Below are positions 34,032-45,831 of a stretch of 64,000 nucleotides of DNA, in pieces. The DNA lies in assembly GCA_002794775.1 (NCBI GenBank), contig NBAY01000130.1, forward strand, positions 1 to 64,000, in the 5' to 3' direction. A model generated the notes under the pieces. It was not told the origin of the DNA. It saw nothing but the letters and a program-made list of their open reading frames with translations, and did no database searches. A program made the position numbers and the translations under genes. Position 1 is the stretch's first letter. The number at the start of each line of letters is the position of its first letter. Source of the DNA: Porodaedalea pini (taxonomy: Eukaryota > Basidiomycota > Agaricomycetes > Hymenochaetales > Hymenochaetaceae).

Positions 34032-36348
34032 CTCCTTCATCATCAACACGTCGAACTGCGTGCCACGGTCATGGATAATCTTCTTTGGTAGGCCGTGGAG
34101 GCGGAAGACATGGTCACAGTACAACTGAGCCATGCCTTCCGCTGATAGCTTTGTCGTTGTCAGGATCGCATGCATCTGCTTCAAGAATCTGTCCACAAAG
34201 ATGCAGATTGCATTATGTCCCTTCGAGTCTGGGAGCTCTCCAATGAGATTGACCGTAACAATCTCCCAAGGACCTTCAGGGACTGCGTTCGGGTGAAGTG
34301 GCCTTGACCTCGATGCCCTCAGAGCCTTTGTTTGCTGACAATGATCACACCCTTGGACATACGCTCGGATGTCAGAGAACATCGACACCCACCAGAAGTC
34401 TTGACGGACAAGCTCCACCGTTTTTGACACTCCTGGATGCCCAGCCAGTACTGAGTCGTGACACTCCTGCAACACAGATTCCTTTATCGTCGACGGGATG
34501 TATACCTTGCCTTTCATCCACCACAAACTGTCGACCTCTGTCATCCCTGTTGGCCTCTCTGACTCGTTCTGCGCCCTCTGCACTTCACCCACTCATTCCA
34601 ACACCTCATCATGTGATGACCTCACCATTCCACAGTTCAGCCACTTCTCCTTGATGAACACAATGCCATTGTTGTCATCCTTGCCTTCGTTATAGCCCAC
34701 CTTGCACGATAGCAGGTCTGCCTTGCCCATCGTCTTCCCCAACTTGTGTTCGAGGTGGAAGTCGAATTCCTCGAGCTCTGTTCGCCAGCGAGCTTGGCGA
34801 TAGCTCAGCTTCTGTGCTGACCTGAAGTAGGTGAGGTTGGCATGGTCGGACCAGATCTCAATCTTGTGATGGGCACCGAGAAGGTACTGTCTCTATTCCT
34901 TGAGTGCCGAAATGATCGCAAGCATCTCCTTGTCATAGATCTCGTAGTTTCGTTCTGCCAGCAGGAGTGCTTCTGACCTGTAGGCGACTACCCTCCACTT
35001 GCCTTCCTGCTTCTGCAACAACACACCTCCAAGCACAAAGTTTGATGAGTCCGCTTCGACACGGAAAGGGCCCTCATCGTTCATGATGGCCAGGACTGGA
35101 GGTGAGCAGAGATGTTGTCTCAACTCCTCGAACGCCTCCTGCTGTTTGGTCTCCCATACCCAGTCCTTCTTGCCTGTCAACGATGTCAGCGGATGGACCA
35201 CCTTGCTGTAGTCCTTGATGAATCTTCGCAGCCAGTTGCCCATGCCAAGGAATTGCTGCAGCTGTTTGAGGTTTTGCGGAACTGGCCAGTCTGTGATCGC
35301 TTCCATCTTTGCCGGGTCCGCCCTGATCTTGCCATTACCGACAATGTGGCTGAGGTACTTTACGACCTTGGCATCAAACTCGCACTTTTTGGGCTTCAGG
35401 TATAGACCGTTTTCTCGCAGGATCTGAAGTACGCGCCTCGACGTCTTGATATGTTCCTCGAGAGTTTGCGAGAGAATCAGTATATCATCGAGATAGACAA
35501 TGATCAAGTTATTGTAGATCAGTCCCTTGAAGATGTGGTTGACAAAAGCCTGGAATGTCACCGGTGCATTGCAAAGACCAAAGAACATGACTGTTGGTTC
35601 GAAAAGACCCATGTTTGTGCAGAACGCTGCCTTCCATTCATCGCCTTCTCAGATCCGGACATTGTAGTATCCCCAGTGAAGATCAAGTTTGGTGATGAAC
35701 TTCACCTTCTTGACCTTGTCGACCAGTTTGTCGATGAGGGGGAGAGGATACTTGTTCTTGATCGTGCTGTCATTGAGTTTATGGTAGTCCTGGATCGGTC
35801 ATAGCAATTTGTCAGCCTTCTTAATGAAAAAGAAGGGCAATGCCATTGGTGAGATCAACTTTTGTATGCAGCCCAACTTCAAGTTCTCTTTGAGGAAGTC
35901 CTTCAGCGACTGCTGTTCCGTCGGTGTCAGCGGATAGATCTTGCAGTTGCTAGGCTTGAAGTCGGGTTTCAAGTCAATGACGTGATCCCAGGGACGATGT
36001 TCTGGTAGCTTTTTGAAGCCTTTCTCACTGAAGACGTCGGCAAAGTCGTTGAGGTATGCGGGCCAGGACGCCTTGTCCATTTGCACTTCTCTCACCCTCC
36101 TCATCTCCTCCACAACTTCCTTCTTGATCACGCACTCCTCCAGGCAGTGGGTGAATTCAATTGAACCCGTTTTCCAGTCGACTTCTGGGTTGTGGCATCG
36201 AAGCCAGTCATAGCCCAGGAAGATGTTTGACGATGCCAGGGATGTCATTGCAAGGACTATCCTTTCCTTGTGATGTCCAATCATTAACTCGACGTCGACG
36301 TATCTCTCAATCAGACTGGCCTTGTTGTGTGTGCCGTCTGCATTGAGC
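34032..36348 (-). pseudogene. pol: Element B Pol, protease end to integrase
   Basis: Continues B pol on the other side of C. It contains the post-active-site part of the protease, RT (YLDDILILSQ), RNase H and the first half of integrase. Premature stops are at 34593 (CGA to TGA), 34893 (TGG to TAG), 35649 (CGA to TGA) and 35799 (from CGC). There is no change of frame. It starts abruptly at LNADGTHN because everything upstream is replaced by J. Confidence 0.92.
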
Positions 36349-36868
36349 TGTTAGAGTATAACCACATACTCAACAATCACTTAACCATCACACCTGCATA
36401 TGATGTGGGCAGAAGTCAAGTGACATGGGAGAACGACAGCGGGCGCCGTTCAGGTGACCGCTATGCCCACAGACACAGGAGTGAAGAGGGGAGGAGTCAA
36501 ACACGCAAGCGTCATGGACGATGTTATCAAGAGCAAGCAGTAGTGGATTCCAAGAATACTGAGGTAAGGGATAATACAGGTGAACGGGCTACCTATATAC
36601 TCAGTGCTTGTGAGACCTAACTACTATAAAGAGGACGACGTTCCTGGGAAATGGAATGTGATGGAACATTGTGGAATGTTCTTACTAATGAGTGGACAAC
36701 GTCACCTGCAACCATGTGCAAGGGTCACATGATCAACAAATGGGCGACGTCAGTGAAAGGAGTGACGATGGACGGAGTCCGGTGGGGAGAGGGAGGGAGG
36801 GGACATCGGAGATGATGAAGATGATTAAAAGAAAGGGAAATGGAGAATGCGCACTTGGGGTCCTAACA
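36349..36868 (-). repeat. Element J 3' LTR (left copy)
   Basis: 520 bp, same ends and length as 44282-44801, about 5% diverged from it. Confidence 0.9.
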
Positions 36869-37581
36869 TTACACTCCCCTCAAAGTTCGGCATCCCGACA
36901 AACCAAGGGGTAGAACCGTTGCATGCGGTGAATTGTCATCGAGGGTGTCGGAAAGGAGAGTCGGACGCCAAATGGAAAAGGTTGGAAAAAAAATTTTTTG
37001 AGGGAGGAGGCTCATTGCGCTCGCCTGCTGCTCTCGGGACTTGGGCACAGGCTTCGTGCGTGGGTCACCTCCATGGGACGGGGTGCTTGCCACGCCGCTC
37101 GGGACTCAGGTGTGGGCTTCACGTGTCGCCTCAGGGCGTTCCACCCCTCGGCCCCCTTACCCACACTACACTCCCCTCAAGAATTGTCGTCCCGATGATT
37201 CCCGGTTGGTTGCTGTATGTCGACGTCCCGACGATGTTAAGGTGACCAACCTGCGAGAAAAATTTGGCAGATCTGTGGTAAAGATCATTGAGGTTGAAGG
37301 CTAATCCTCAAAGCCTGAGCAAAATGTTGGGGATGAAGGAAGGGTGTTGTCAGGCTTTCGCCTGGGTCAGATCACACAGCCTGTGAAGGCCAGGTGGGGT
37401 GTCATTCACCTGGGTCACGTACAATGCGGAGGCCAGGGGAGGGTGTCGATTTACTCAGGATGGGACCCAGGATGTTTGTCGTTGTTGTCGTCAAGGTGTC
37501 TGCCTCAGCAGAGCTCTAGGTGCCGGTTGCATTGAGACATGCTATACTTGGGTGGTTAGCCCGGGACACACTCTAGGCCTC
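36869..37581 (-). other. Element J internal region, left of K
   Basis: 713 bp without convincing coding sequence. The stretch ACACTCCCCTCAA occurs at the LTR border and again near 37160. A segment near 37500-37575 (CAGAGCTCTAGG, GCTATAC, GGGTGGTTAGCCC) is repeated near 44030-44100 on the other side of K, so J contains a diverged internal direct repeat. Confidence 0.6.
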
Positions 37582-38003
37582 TGTTAGGCGGAAGTCCGGG
37601 AGACGACTCGGACTGGGCAGGCCTCGGCTGACTATCGTCTGGGACGTGCTATACTCGAGCAGAGACTCGGGACACGCTTACTCAGGCTAGGTCGTCGCGG
37701 AGGTAAGAGGATTAATACAAGTCTAAACTAATACAAGGGGAACGAGTCTCACCTAGGTCGTCGCGGAGGTAAGAGGAAAAGCAGAACAAGGAGTTCATGC
37801 GATTCCTGAGACCTTATATAGCGACGACCGTGAGACTATATTACCTAACATTACATAATGAGTGGGAATGGAACGAATGAAGGCAGTGTGGGAATGATTG
37901 TGTAAGATGGGTAAATATAATGAGAAGGTATTAGGCGGTTAAAAGAAAGGAAATAGTAAAAAGGGAATTTTTAAAGGAAAAGATGAAAGTTCGAGTCCTA
38001 ACA
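37582..38003 (-). repeat. Element K 3' LTR
   Basis: 422 bp, identical by eye to 43412-43833. Confidence 0.95.
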
Positions 38004-41000
38004 TTACCCCCCCTTCAAGGTTGGGCGTCCCGACCAACCATGATCGCGGTTGTCAGGCTCGGTGTCGACGAAGAGTGGGCGGAGTCGAGAGCGAGGGATG
38101 TCGAGTTTGCGAGGAGCTCCGGGGTGTTTAAGGTAGAACTCGGCGATCGCCTCCTTTGCGTTCTCACCGAAGTCCGTCTCCGGTTGCCAGGTCGGTTCGT
38201 TGTACCCGACCCACTTGACGAGGTACTGTAGTTTACCTCGGTGCAGACGTGAGTCAATGACCTCTTCAACCTCGTATTCTTCTTCGTTCTCGACGATTTC
38301 TGGTGGCGGCGGCGGCGGTAGCTTCTGGCTCTCAAAGGCCGGTTCAACGGCGGGTTTCAACAGGGCTTCGTTGAAGACAGGGTGGACCTTTTTCCATCGC
38401 TTCGGGAGTTTGAGCTTGTACGCGCTCGCTCCTACCTTGTCGATGATGTCGAAGGGCCCATGCCATTTGTCCGCGAGTTTCTTCGTCGGCGAGTCTGTAC
38501 TGATGTTTCGTCCGTCGAGGAAGACCTTGTCGCCAGCCTTGTATTCCACCGATGCTCCTGCCGTCCGGTCATGGTAGCGCTTCATGTCTTCTGCTGCCTT
38601 GACCAGATTGTCCTTTGCCGCGCGATGGGTCTCCTTGATGTGCTTCGCGAATTCTTCTGCCGACATGTTGGCAGAGGAAGTTCGTACGGTGTCGAAGCTC
38701 CTAGGGTGACGTCCAGTGTTCGCGTAGAAGGGTGACATCTTTGTCGCCGAATGTTCGCGGTTGTTGTAAGCGAACTCTGCGAGAGGGAGCCAGTCCTTCC
38801 AGTCCGATTGCCGATGGTCAACGAAGAGCCGGAGGTACTGTTCGAGCTCTTGGTTGACGCGTTCCGTCTGACCGTCCGTCTGCGGGTGGTATGCCGTTGA
38901 CGGGTTGCCTTCGATGTGTAGGAGCTTGTACAGCTCCTTCATCATTGATGCGTCGAACTGCGTGCCTCGGTCATGGATGATCTTCTTCGGCAAGCCGTGG
39001 AGGCGGAAGACATGGTCGCGGTACAGTTGAGCCATGCCTTCCGCTGACAACCTTGTCGTCGTCGGAACTGCGTGTATCTGCTTCGAGAACCTATCCACGA
39101 AGACGCATATCGCGTTGTGTCCCTTGGAGTTCGGGAGCTCTCCGATTAGGTCGACCGTAACAACCTCCCAGGGACCTTCAGGGACCGCGTTTGGATGAAG
39201 TGGCCTCGACCTTGACGTTCTTAAGGCCTTCGTTCGTTGACAACGGTCGCATCCTCGGACGTACGCTCGAACGTCGGAGAACATCGACGCCCACCAGAAG
39301 TCTCGACGTACCAGTTCGACCGTCTTTGACGATCCGGGATGTCCTGCCAGGGTCGAGTCGTGGCATTCCCGCAACACCGCTTCCTTCATTGTTGACGGCA
39401 CGTACACCTTGCCTTTCATCCGCCACAACCCGTCGACTTTCACCATATTTGTCGGCCTCTCCGACTCGCCCTGTTCTCTCTGCGCTTCACCCACTCGTTG
39501 CAACACTTCCTCACGCGACGTCCTTACCACTCCACGGTTCAGCCACTTGTCCTTGATGAACACGACATCGTCGTTGTCACCCTTTCCCTCATCATAGCCT
39601 GCCTTGCGCGACAGTAGGTCTGCCTTGCCCATCGTCTTCCCCGACTTGTGCTCGAGGTGAAAGTCGAATTCTTCGAGTTCTGTCCGCCAGCGAGCTTGTC
39701 GATAACTCAGCTTTTGCGCCGACCTGAAGTACGTGAGGTTGGCGTGATCGGACCAGATCTCGATAGGATGACGGGCGCCGAGGAGGTATTGTCTCCACTC
39801 CTTGAGTGCCGAAACGATCGCGAGCATCTCCTTGTCGTAGATCTCGTAGTTCCGTTCGGCTGGTAGGAGCGCTTCTGACCTGTAGGCGACCACCCTCCAC
39901 TTGCCTTCCTGTTTCTGCAACAACACGCCTCCGAGTGCGAAGTTCGACGAGTCCGCCTCAACGCGGAAAGGGCCCTCGTCGTTGGCGATGGCCAGGACTG
40001 GAGGTGAGCAGAGACGTCGTCTCAGCTCCTCGAACGCTTCCTGCTGTTCGGTCTCCCATACCCAGTCCTTCTTGCCCGTCAGCGACGTCAGCGGGTGGAC
40101 CACCTTGCTGTAGTCCTTGATGAACCGTCTCAGCCAGTTGCCCATGCCGAGGAACTGCTGCAGTTGCTTGAGGTTCTGTGGGACTGGCCAGTCTGCGATT
40201 GCCCTTGTTTTCGCCGGGTCCGCTCTGATCTCGCCATTGCCGACGATGTGTCCGAGGTACTTCACAGTCTTAGCATCGAACTCGCATTTTTCTGGCTTTA
40301 AGTACAGGCCATTTTCACGCAAGATCTGGAGTACACGCCTTGACGTCTCGATGTGTTCCTCAAGAGTTTGCGAAAGGATGAGGATGTCGTCGAGATAGAC
40401 GATGATCAAGTTGTCGTAGATCAGTCCCTTGAAGATGTGGTTGACAAAGGCCTGGAACGTTGCCGGGGCATTACAAAGACCAAAGAACATGACCGTTGGT
40501 TCAAAGAGGCCCATGTTCGTGCGAAACGCTGCCTTCCATTCGTCGCCTTCGCGGATCCGGATATTGTAGTACCCCCAGCGAAGGTCAAGCTTAGTGATGT
40601 ACTTCGCTTTCTTGACCTTGTCGACGAGTTCGTCGATGAGAGGGAGGGGATACTTGTTCTTGATCGTACCATCATTGAGCTTACGGTAATCCTGGATCGG
40701 GCGTAGCGATTTGTCGGCCTTCTTAATGAAGAAGAAGGGTGACGCCATGGGTGATATCGACCGTCGGATGCGACCAGACTTCAAGTTCTCTTCGAGGAAG
40801 TCCTTTAGCGATTGTTGCTCAGTTGGCGTGAGCGGGTAGATTTTGCAATCGCTAGGTTTGAAGTCGGGTTTCAAGTCGATGACGTGGTCCCAGGGTCGAT
40901 GTTCCGGCAGCTTTTCGAAGCCTTTTTCGCTGAAGACGTCGGCGTAGTCATTGAGATATGCGGGCCAGGACTCCTTGTCCATTCGCACCTCTCTCATCCT

Positions 41001-41655
41001 CCTCGTTTCTTCCGCTGCTCTCCACACCTTCCGCATTCCTTCTTCCACGTAATTTTTCTACCACACATTCGCTCGGGCAACGCGTAAAGTCGAGTGTTCC
41101 CGTCTTCCAGTCGACTTCCGGGTTGTGTCGACGAAGCCAATCGTATCCTAGAAAGATGTTGGACGATGCCAGCGAGGTTACTGCTAGGACGATCCGTTCC
41201 TTATGGCGACCGATCGTAAGTTCGACGTCGACGTACTCCTCGATCAATCCGGCTTCATTGTGTGTGCCGTCGGCATTGAGTACCGCAAGGGGTCGGATAT
41301 AACGCTTCGTCTCCAGTCCGTACCGTTCGACGAACCTTACGTCAATGCACGATCCCGTACACCCCGAATCTACGAGTGCGTGTGCGTCCACCTCCCTCAC
41401 TCCACCTTCTACGCTGTGTCCGATGTTCAGGAGAAGGTCCAGCTGGCGTCCGCCAGTTCCTCTCATGAACAGCTGCTCATACCCTTCACTTTTCTTCACA
41501 CCGGTGGGGACCTTGTACTCGGGAAAACCATCGACGTCGTTCGTGTTTACGTATTGTACAGACGGTTGGTTATATTTTAATGAGTCCAGAGTCGAAGTCC
41601 CTTGTTCTTCTCGGTCAGTCGCCCCGATGGCTACGCCTGACCACTCGCAAAACCC
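38004..41655 (-). pseudogene. pol: Element K Pol with single-base frameshift
   Basis: Reads from the frameshift heptamer (41655-41649) through the protease (DSGCTGS). The frame is lost at about 41049-41053, where TTAC stands in place of a three-base alanine codon. From 41048 down, RT (YLDDILILSQ), RNase H, integrase and chromodomain are open for about 1014 codons with all key residues present. Total length is 3652 bases against 3651 in A and D. A sequencing error at this run of A/T bases would give the same picture. Confidence 0.9.
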
Positions 41656-42710
41656 TGCGAGTCGACGACCTCTTCGTCATTCTCTTCTTCCTCCACATAG
41701 TCTTCCACCGTCGACCTCCGAGTGTCTATGACTTCCTCGAAGGCCGACTCCTTCATCGCTCCGAGCTCATCAGCGAGGATGCGACGTTCGCCGGGGGCCA
41801 TCAGTTCCAGCATGCGCTGGATGATCGGCTTTCCCTGCGGGCACTTGTCCTTGAAGTGGCCCAGCCCGCCGCAGATCCAGCATGCGCGTCGTCGTTGCGC
41901 CTCGTTCATCGAGACGTCCATGGGTTGACCAGCGCCTCCGAAAGTGACGCCGGTCGCGTCGCGTCTGTCGACGTGAGGGGCCGCTACCTGACGGCGAGCC
42001 GGGGGTCCTTGTTGTTGCTGACGAGGTTGAGGTATGAACGGACGGCCTCGTTGGATCGCGCGGATCTGCTGTTCGCCGCGATCGATCTCGATAGCCTTGT
42101 TTTTCCATGCTTCATACGTTGTCGGCACGGGCGTCGACCTCAGCACGCCGCGGACTACCTCGATGTTCATCGCTCGCTTAAGTCGATCGCAGATGACGCT
42201 GTCGTCCTTCAGTTCCGCCCGCTTGATAATGACGTCGAGTTGCTGGAAGAACTTATCCGCGGTGAGGTCCTTCTGAACCTTCTCCCGGAATTCCTTCAGC
42301 GCCGCCTCCTTACGATTCGGGTCGTCGAACGAGGCGTCGAGTCGTTCCTGGAATCTCTCCCAGCTGTCGGTGAAGGTGACGATTCCCGACGTTGTCGACT
42401 CCTCGACGTAGTTCTGCGCCCACGTCGCCGCGTTACCACCCTTCAGGTAGGAGAGAGCTACATAGATCTTACTCTCCGATGTAGGGTATCGGTTTGGGTT
42501 CGCGGATACAAAAAGAAGGACTTCTCGTCTGAAGTCGAGGTAATCGTCGCCACCAGTGAATTCACGTGGTCGGGCGACGTCTATGTTGGGGGTCGGGGGG
42601 TTAGCGGCCGCAACCGGTGCTGGGGTGTTGTTCGCCTGATGGGCGAAGGCATTCGCAACGATGGCCGCGATCTGCGCCATTTGCTGTTGGCTGAAACCTT
42701 CTGCTGACAT
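41631..42710 (-). CDS. gag: Element K Gag
   Basis: 359 residues. The N-terminus MSAEGFSQQQMAQ is of the A type. From EAALKEFREKVQKDL onward it is nearly identical to D. Zinc knuckle CWICGGLGHFKDKC. Frameshift heptamer 41649-41655 with stem at 41613-41642. Confidence 0.93.
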   Translation of the reverse strand: MSAEGFSQQQMAQIAAIVANAFAHQANNTPAPVAAANPPTPNIDVARPREFTGGDDYLDFRREVLLFVSANPNRYPTSESKIYVALSYLKGGNAATWAQNYVEESTTSGIVTFTDSWERFQERLDASFDDPNRKEAALKEFREKVQKDLTADKFFQQLDVIIKRAELKDDSVICDRLKRAMNIEVVRGVLRSTPVPTTYEAWKNKAIEIDRGEQQIRAIQRGRPFIPQPRQQQQGPPARRQVAAPHVDRRDATGVTFGGAGQPMDVSMNEAQRRRACWICGGLGHFKDKCPQGKPIIQRMLELMAPGERRILADELGAMKESAFEEVIDTRRSTVEDYVEEEENDEEVVDSQGFASGQA

Positions 42711-43411
42711 CGCGGGTTCGGGTGCGGGTGTCGAGGTTCTGGGGGAGTCGGCGGTGAGGGGTCTCTGTGGTCTCGCGGTGGACTGGGGTCGGTGGTAGGT
42801 GACGTAGATGTGAGGTGCGGGTGACGACGGAGCGGCTGGGGGCCACCTTGCTCTCCTTCCTCGTTCGTCTGATGAATACCAGCCGCGCCTGATTTCACTC
42901 CACCAGATGTCGTGAGTGACGCCGCTATTATTGGTCGCGACGTAGCCTGGTCGGTCTGGATCCCAACGGGCTGAAGCAGGAAGGGCCCGTTGCTGTTCGT
43001 CGGTGAGATCTATCTTGACGTTGGCGGAGGGACAGGGATCGGTTGTGCGTTCGATCCGGGGTTACGCCAACGTTGAGCGGGTTCGTCAGCGAAGTTGATG
43101 ACCAAACGGAAGGAGGCGGCCGAGATCACAATCGACAGCGACGTCGACGACTGTACACGGTGTGTTACCCACGTCCAGGTCAGATGGTTCCTCCACCAGA
43201 GGGAGAGGCGGAGAGCCAGGGTCGGGAAAAGTCGGGTGTTTAGTTTATGTAATACACGAACGTCCGAAAACGTCCGGGCAGGGTTGAGGGTTGTCGTTTA
43301 GGGGGTTTACACGTCAAGTCCGTCGAGGGGAGCGCTCCTCTAGACCGAGTGAAGGCGAGTCGACAGCGACGACGTACGCTGGGGATGAGCCTGGGTGGGG
43401 TTCTGCTTTTA
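42711..43411 (-). other. Element K 5' leader
   Basis: Carries the in-frame gag extension (DERGRRARWPPAAPSSP), the ATG-less leader frame and the primer-binding 11-mer. Compared with A, about 35 codons of the extension read in a shifted local frame, but the overall frame into gag is kept. Confidence 0.55.
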
Positions 43412-43833
43412 TGTTAGGCGGAAGTCCGGGAGACGACTCGGACTGGGCAGGCCTCGGCTGACTATCGTCTGGGACGTGCTATACTCGAGCAGAGACTCGG
43501 GACACGCTTACTCAGGCTAGGTCGTCGCGGAGGTAAGAGGATTAATACAAGTCTAAACTAATACAAGGGGAACGAGTCTCACCTAGGTCGTCGCGGAGGT
43601 AAGAGGAAAAGCAGAACAAGGAGTTCATGCGATTCCTGAGACCTTATATAGCGACGACCGTGAGACTATATTACCTAACATTACATAATGAGTGGGAATG
43701 GAACGAATGAAGGCAGTGTGGGAATGATTGTGTAAGATGGGTAAATATAATGAGAAGGTATTAGGCGGTTAAAAGAAAGGAAATAGTAAAAAGGGAATTT
43801 TTAAAGGAAAAGATGAAAGTTCGAGTCCTAACA
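43412..43833 (-). repeat. Element K 5' LTR
   Basis: 422 bp, identical by eye to the 3' LTR. Confidence 0.95.
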
Positions 43834-43838
43834 GCCTC

Positions 43839-44281
43839 CTTTACCCGTCGAGATGCATTGGCAGGGAAACCACGAGTTGGGTGCCTGACACAGATGGTGT
43901 ATGACTATGACGTCGTCAGCCGCTTCTCCAAGGCAGTCATGAATGAGGTACGTCACGACCGGGGGACTAGGCCAGCCGGCGATATGGAGGAGGAGGCAGG
44001 GCCAGCATACCCATCGAGGCAACACTGTAAGCAGAGCTCTAGGCGCCAATCGCATCAAGACGTGCTATACTCGGGTGGTTAGCCCAGGACATGCTCTCAA
44101 CAACCGGCACCCGTCGAGGTGAGCTGGTGAAGGCTCTAGGCAGCTTGATGGCCCTGGCGTTGAGGTTGAAGCCTGTCGGTATCGGTGCCGACCGCAGGAA
44201 CAGAAGAGCTCCCAGGAGTTTGGTGGGAGGTAGAGCAAGCAGCCAGCGGGCGACAGGGACGGTATGGAGACCTCAGTATTA
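43839..44281 (-). other. Element J internal region, right of K
   Basis: 443 bp with no convincing gene. It ends at the J 5' LTR with the primer-binding site. Confidence 0.6.
44270..44280 (-). promoter_or_regulatory. Element J self-priming primer-binding site
   Basis: AATACTGAGGT on the minus strand, separated from the LTR by one T. It is the exact complement of ACCTCAGTATT inside the LTR (44498-44488). The sequence is unrelated to the 11-mer of the other elements, but the position and spacing are the same. Confidence 0.75.
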
Positions 44282-44801
44282 TGTTAGAGTATGACCACGT
44301 ACTCAACAATCACTTAACCATCACACCCACATATGATGTGGGCAGAAGTCAAGCGACGTGGGAGAACGACAGCGGGCGCCGTTCAGGCGACCGCCACGCC
44401 CACAGACACAAGAGTGAAGAGGGGAGGAGTCAAACACGCAAGTGTCACAGACAACGTTATCAAGAGCAAGCAGTAGTGGATTCCAAGAATACTGAGGTAA
44501 GGGATAATACAGGTGAACGGGCTACCTATATACTCAGTGCTTGTGAGACCTGACTACTATAAAGAGGACGATGTTCCTGGGAAATGGAATGTGATGGAAC
44601 ATCGTGGAATGTTCTTACTAATGAGCGGATGATGTCACCCACGGCCACGTGCAAGGGTCACACGATCAACAAATGGGCGACGTCAGTGAAAGGAGTGACG
44701 ATGGACGGAGTCCGGTGGGGAGAGGGAGGGAGGGGACATCGGAGATGATGAAGATGATTAAAAGAAAGGGAAATGGAGAATGCGCACTTGGGGTCCTAAC
44801 A
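44282..44801 (-). repeat. Element J 5' LTR (right copy)
   Basis: 520 bp. The minus-strand TATATAGG begins at 44532, and ACCTCAGTATT begins 34 bases downstream at 44498, where the transcript should start. Confidence 0.9.
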
Positions 44802-45831
44802 CTTCCTCCTCCACATGCTCCTCCACTATTGTCTTCCGAGTGTCCATGACTTCCTCAAAGGCCAATTCCTTCATCACGCCCAGTTTGTCAGCAAGAAGGC
44901 GATGCTCACCTGGTGCCATCATCTGCAGCATGCGCTGCACGATTGTTTTTCCCTGTGGGCATGTGTCTTTAAAGTGGCCCAGCTTGCCACAGATCCAGCA
45001 TGCCCTTCGTTGTTGCACCTCATTCATTGAGACGTCCATGGGCTGGCTGGCACCTCCGAAAGTGACACCAGTCGCATCGCATTTGTCAATGTGGGGGGCT
45101 GCAATCTGACGGTGAGCCGGGGTGGCCTGTTGCTGCTGCTGGCATGGTGGAATCGGGAATGTGCAACCTTGCTGGATCGCATGGATTTGCTGTTCACCCC
45201 TATCGATCTTGATGGCCTTCGTCTTCCAGGCATTGTATGTTGTTGGGACTGGCGTTGACCTCAGTACTCTGCGGACCACCTCGATGTTCATTGCTCGTTT
45301 CAGGCGGTCACAGATAATGCTGTCATCCATCAGTCCTGCTCTTGTGATGACAACGTCAAGCTTCTGGAAGAATTCATCAGCGGTGAGGTCCTTCTGAACC
45401 TTGGTTCGGAATTCTGCCAATGCCTTTTCCTTCCTGTTTGGGTCATTGAATGAGGCGTCTAGGCGCTCTTGGAACCTTGTCCAACTGTCGGTGAAGGTCA
45501 CGATGCCAGCTGTCGTCGATTCCTCCACGTAGTTTTGCGCCCACGTTGCTGCATTGCCACCCTTTAGGTAGGAGAGGGCCACGTAGATTTTACTTTCCAA
45601 CGTGGGGTATCTGCTTGGGTTTGCAGAGACGAAAAGGAGGACTTCGTGCCTAAAGTCTAGGTAGTCATCGCCACCAGCGAATTCACGTGGTCGGGCAACA
45701 TCGATGGTTGGGGTCGGGGGATTGGCTGCAGTGACCGGTGCTGGAGCGTTGTTCGCCTGATGGGTGAAGGTGCCTGCAACGATTGCCGCCATCTGCTCCA
45801 TCTGCTGCTGACTGAAACCTCCTGTCGACAT
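44802..45831 (-). pseudogene. gag: Element B Gag, C-terminus missing
   Basis: Starts MSTGGFSQQQMEQ, with gag domain and zinc knuckle CWICGKLGHFKDTC. No stops, but cut after VEEHVEEE by the J junction, so the frameshift signal and gag stop are lost. Confidence 0.9.

Larger units (their letters stand above)
37582..43833 (-). mobile_element. Chromovirus K, full length, recent, one pol frameshift
   Basis: 6252 bp, 422-bp LTRs identical by eye, GCCTC duplicated (37577-37581 and 43834-43838). Gag is intact. Pol is one base longer than in D and A. Self-priming site at 43400-43410. Confidence 0.96.
36349..44801 (-). mobile_element. Non-autonomous LTR element J, split by element K
   Basis: Two 520-bp LTRs (TGTTAGAG...CCTAACA) enclose about 1.16 kb with no gag or pol. 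The inner border of the left LTR resembles the polypurine end of the chromoviruses (ACACTCCCCTC). The inner border of the right LTR has a self-priming 11-mer. These show minus orientation and kinship with the Ty3/gypsy group. The flanks do not match: left ends in B protease, right starts in B gag, with about 400 bp of B absent and no target duplication. The LTRs differ at about 28 sites, all transitions. Confidence 0.85.

Noticed and set aside
36847..37304. ORFs in the interior of element J
   Set aside because: Short, overlapping in all frames and without motifs; no sign of gag or pol.
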